From contig JACQYP010000150.1 in the NCBI GenBank assembly GCA_016208205.1, forward strand, positions 1-7,284: 7,284 bases of DNA, given 5' to 3'. The notes under the pieces are model-generated. The model was not told the origin of the DNA. It saw only the letters and a list, made by a program, of their open reading frames with translations, and ran no database searches. This DNA is from Candidatus Desantisiibacteriota bacterium (lineage in GTDB: Bacteria > UBA9089 > CG2-30-40-21). Below, in pieces: positions 5,955-7,284 of the stretch; positions within the stretch are counted from its first letter, which is position 1; each line of letters opens with the position of its first letter. A program made the position numbers and the translations under genes.

Positions 5955-6533
5955 TCATCCCTGCCACTCATACCCTGTATCTATTCCCAGAGCAGACAAT
6001 ACCTTGCCAATCATAGCATCCACAAGCTCATCTATCGTACCAGGATTGGCATAAAAGGGCGGCATGGCTGGAACAATATCAACCCCCATACCTCTCAAAA
6101 CAAGCATATTCTTAAGGTGTATCTCACTTAATGGGGTCTCACGAGGCACAAGAACAAGTTGTCTCCTTTCTTTTATAGCAACATCTGCTGCTCGCTCAAG
6201 AAGGTTATTTGAGTTACCACAAGCAATGGCAGACAATGTAGACATACTGCATGGAATAACAATCATTGCCTTTATCTTGAAAGAGCCGCTTGCAATTGAT
6301 GCAGTTAAATTGTGATAATCCAGGTAATGAAGATTTTTGAATCCACTGAAACAGGAAGCAACATCATCAATTCCAAGCTCCTGTCTAAATACCTCCCTTG
6401 CCGGATCCGTAACCATCAGAAAGACCTCACATCTGCTGCCAAAGGTGCTGCCCTTTTCCAACAATAATTCAACCAGTCTCTTACCATAAATCACACCACT
6501 TGCCCCTGTAATACCTACAACATACCGTTCCAT
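5955..6533 (-). CDS. ubiX: Flavin prenyltransferase UbiX
   Basis: The protein has 192 residues from the ATG at 6533, the usual UbiX length. The N-terminal GITGASGVIYG (7-17) is the FMN-binding motif. IPCSMSTLSAIACG starts near residue 92, followed by NNLLERAADVAIKERRQLVL, the signature RETPLSEIHLKNM, and PAMPPFYANP near the C-terminus. UbiX attaches a dimethylallyl group to FMN to make prenyl-FMN, the cofactor of UbiD-type decarboxylases used in ubiquinone or menaquinone synthesis and aromatic-acid metabolism. No ubiD is in the window. The frame extends to an ATG at 6569, but that ATG lies in the predicted -10 box, whereas 6533 has a strong GGAGGG site 6 bases upstream. The gene has its own promoter and diverges from the aminopeptidase gene. 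Confidence 0.95.
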   Translation of the reverse strand: MERYVVGITGASGVIYGKRLVELLLEKGSTFGSRCEVFLMVTDPAREVFRQELGIDDVASCFSGFKNLHYLDYHNLTASIASGSFKIKAMIVIPCSMSTLSAIACGNSNNLLERAADVAIKERRQLVLVPRETPLSEIHLKNMLVLRGMGVDIVPAMPPFYANPGTIDELVDAMIGKVLSALGIDTGYEWQG

Positions 6534-6539
6534 ACATAT

Positions 6540-6545
6540 CCCTCC
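6540..6545 (-). promoter_or_regulatory. Ribosome binding site deciding the ubiX start
   Basis: GGAGGG on the minus strand (6545-6540) lies 6 bases before the ATG at 6533. This supports 6533 over the longer in-frame start at 6569, which would have no leader. Confidence 0.8.
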
Positions 6546-6567
6546 ACGAATTAAAAATATAATCTGC

Positions 6568-6596
6568 ATAATACCACTATTAAATTAATTTGTCAA
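6568..6596 (-). promoter_or_regulatory. Sigma70-type promoter for ubiX with extended -10
   Basis: On the minus strand TTGACA (6596-6591) and TATTAT (6573-6568) are 17 bases apart, 11 of 12 consensus positions, with a TG at the extended -10 position. Initiation near 6561 would give a leader of about 28 bases ending in the GGAGGG site. Confidence 0.8.
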
Positions 6597-6630
6597 GAAA
6601 ATTTCCAGTGCAATGCCGGCAAGATTAATG

Positions 6631-6659
6631 TTGACACAAATGTCGATAGATGGTATAAT
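6631..6659 (+). promoter_or_regulatory. Perfect-consensus sigma70 promoter for the M24B peptidase gene
   Basis: TTGACA (6631-6636) and TATAAT (6654-6659) are separated by exactly 17 bases, 12 of 12 consensus positions, with TG at 6651-6652 as an extended -10. Initiation near 6666 would give a leader of about 50 bases. The -35 box is 34 bases from the -35 box of the divergent ubiX promoter. Confidence 0.85.
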
Positions 6660-6699
6660 ATTGTATTCATAGAGTGGACATGCTATTTAGATTACCCTC

Positions 6700-6703
6700 G
6701 GAG
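6700..6703 (+). promoter_or_regulatory. Distant ribosome binding site of the M24B peptidase gene
   Basis: GGAG (6700-6703) is 12 bases before the ATG at 6716, longer than the 5-9 bases seen for most other genes here. No closer purine-rich site and no better in-frame start are visible. Confidence 0.45.
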
Positions 6704-6715
6704 ACAAAAATAAGT

Positions 6716-7284
6716 ATGCGATTACAACCATATGAGGTACGGCTGAAAAATTTACAGGATACCCTCTTGCAAAAGGGCATGGATGCCCTTTTAATAACAA
6801 ATATAATTAATGTTCGATACCTGAGTGGTTTTACCGGTTCAAGCGGCGAGATTATTTTGACACCAAAGGCTGCACACCTTATTGTTGATGGAAGGTATTT
6901 TCAGCAGGCCAATGAGGAAACCTGCGGCTTTGAATTAATAAAGCGTATTAAACCATTAATAGATACCTTAAAGGAATTTTTCTTGCCTATACATGATATT
7001 CGCAAGCTTGGCATAGAGGCTGACCATCTATCTTATCACCAGTATCAGCTGTTCTCCCAGTGCCTTGAATTTTTACAGTTAATCCCAACAACAGGAATGA
7101 TTATCAATCAACGACGCATAAAATCACCGGAAGAGGTGCAAAAGATAAGGACAGCCTGCGAGATTGCCTTCAGGGTTTATGCTAAAATTTTCTCAATAAC
7201 AAGGCCTGGAATTTCAGAGATTGACCTGTTGTGTGAGCTTGAATATCAAACAAAAAAAAGTAATGGACAGGTTGCATTTGAACC
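6716..7284 (+). CDS. Xaa-Pro aminopeptidase-like protein (peptidase M24B), N-terminal part, truncated by window edge
   Basis: The frame is open from the ATG at 6716 to the right edge, 189 residues. It begins with a creatinase-type N-terminal domain: KGMDALLITNIINVRYLSGFTGSSG around residues 21-45, then VDGRYFQQA near 65-73. At about 130-141 the linker sequence INQRRIKSPEEV leads into the start of the pita-bread M24 metallopeptidase domain, including KIRTACEIA and RPGISEIDL. The metal ligands (Asp, Asp, His, Glu, Glu) would lie beyond the edge, so catalytic competence cannot be confirmed. Such proteins are cytoplasmic enzymes that remove the N-terminal residue before proline, usually with two Mn or Co ions. 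In many bacteria efp follows this gene, and it may do so here. A perfect-consensus promoter precedes it, suggesting strong constitutive transcription. Confidence 0.9.
   Translation, partial: MRLQPYEVRLKNLQDTLLQKGMDALLITNIINVRYLSGFTGSSGEIILTPKAAHLIVDGRYFQQANEETCGFELIKRIKPLIDTLKEFFLPIHDIRKLGIEADHLSYHQYQLFSQCLEFLQLIPTTGMIINQRRIKSPEEVQKIRTACEIAFRVYAKIFSITRPGISEIDLLCELEYQTKKSNGQVAFE

Overview
This is an AT-leaning bacterial chromosomal segment made of housekeeping genes separated by unusually repeat-rich intergenic DNA. Shine-Dalgarno sites (GGAG/AGGA type), sigma70-type promoters, standard-code ORFs and the gene families (PhoH, 7TM-HD phosphodiesterase, prepilin peptidase, UbiX, M24B peptidase) all say Bacteria. 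The protein families do not fix a phylum. The mix of a TMEM260/DUF2723-type membrane glycosyltransferase with TPRs and several families of short palindromic intergenic repeats reminds me of environmental or candidate-phylum genomes, but that is an impression from memory and not an assignment. No phage, transposase, plasmid, CRISPR, tRNA or rRNA gene is visible.

Layout. Positions 1-2494 (minus strand): a phoH gene followed downstream by the N-terminal 431 residues of a 7TM-HD protein (YqfF/PgpH type), which runs off the left edge. This is the start of the widely conserved phoH-yqfF-ybeY cluster. The two genes are split by a 236-base gap holding a MITE-like inverted-repeat unit whose right arm encodes the last residues of PhoH. 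Positions 2495-2981: a divergent intergenic region with one near-consensus promoter facing each way and at least three repeat structures. Positions 2982-5842 (plus strand): prepilin peptidase, then a 674-677-residue membrane protein of the DUF2723/TMEM260-like family with a C-terminal TPR pair. The junction between them carries an inverted repeat that runs into the second gene. Positions 5838-5936: a long imperfect inverted repeat between convergent genes. Positions 5955-6533 (minus): ubiX. Positions 6534-6715: a compact divergent promoter region. Positions 6716-7284 (plus): the N-terminal part of an Xaa-Pro aminopeptidase-like M24B protein, cut by the right edge.

Functionally, phoH and the 7TM-HD gene form a probable RNA-metabolism/c-di-AMP signalling operon. 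pilD and the glycosyltransferase form a probable two-gene envelope unit (type IV pilin or pseudopilin processing, and transfer of sugar to exported proteins). ubiX makes prenyl-FMN for a UbiD-type decarboxylase that must lie elsewhere. The genes are ordinary. The most notable signal is that every intergenic region except ubiX-pepP carries a distinct inverted-repeat element, and three of these elements have become part of gene ends: the C-terminus of PhoH, the N-terminus of the glycosyltransferase and the stop codon of the glycosyltransferase.
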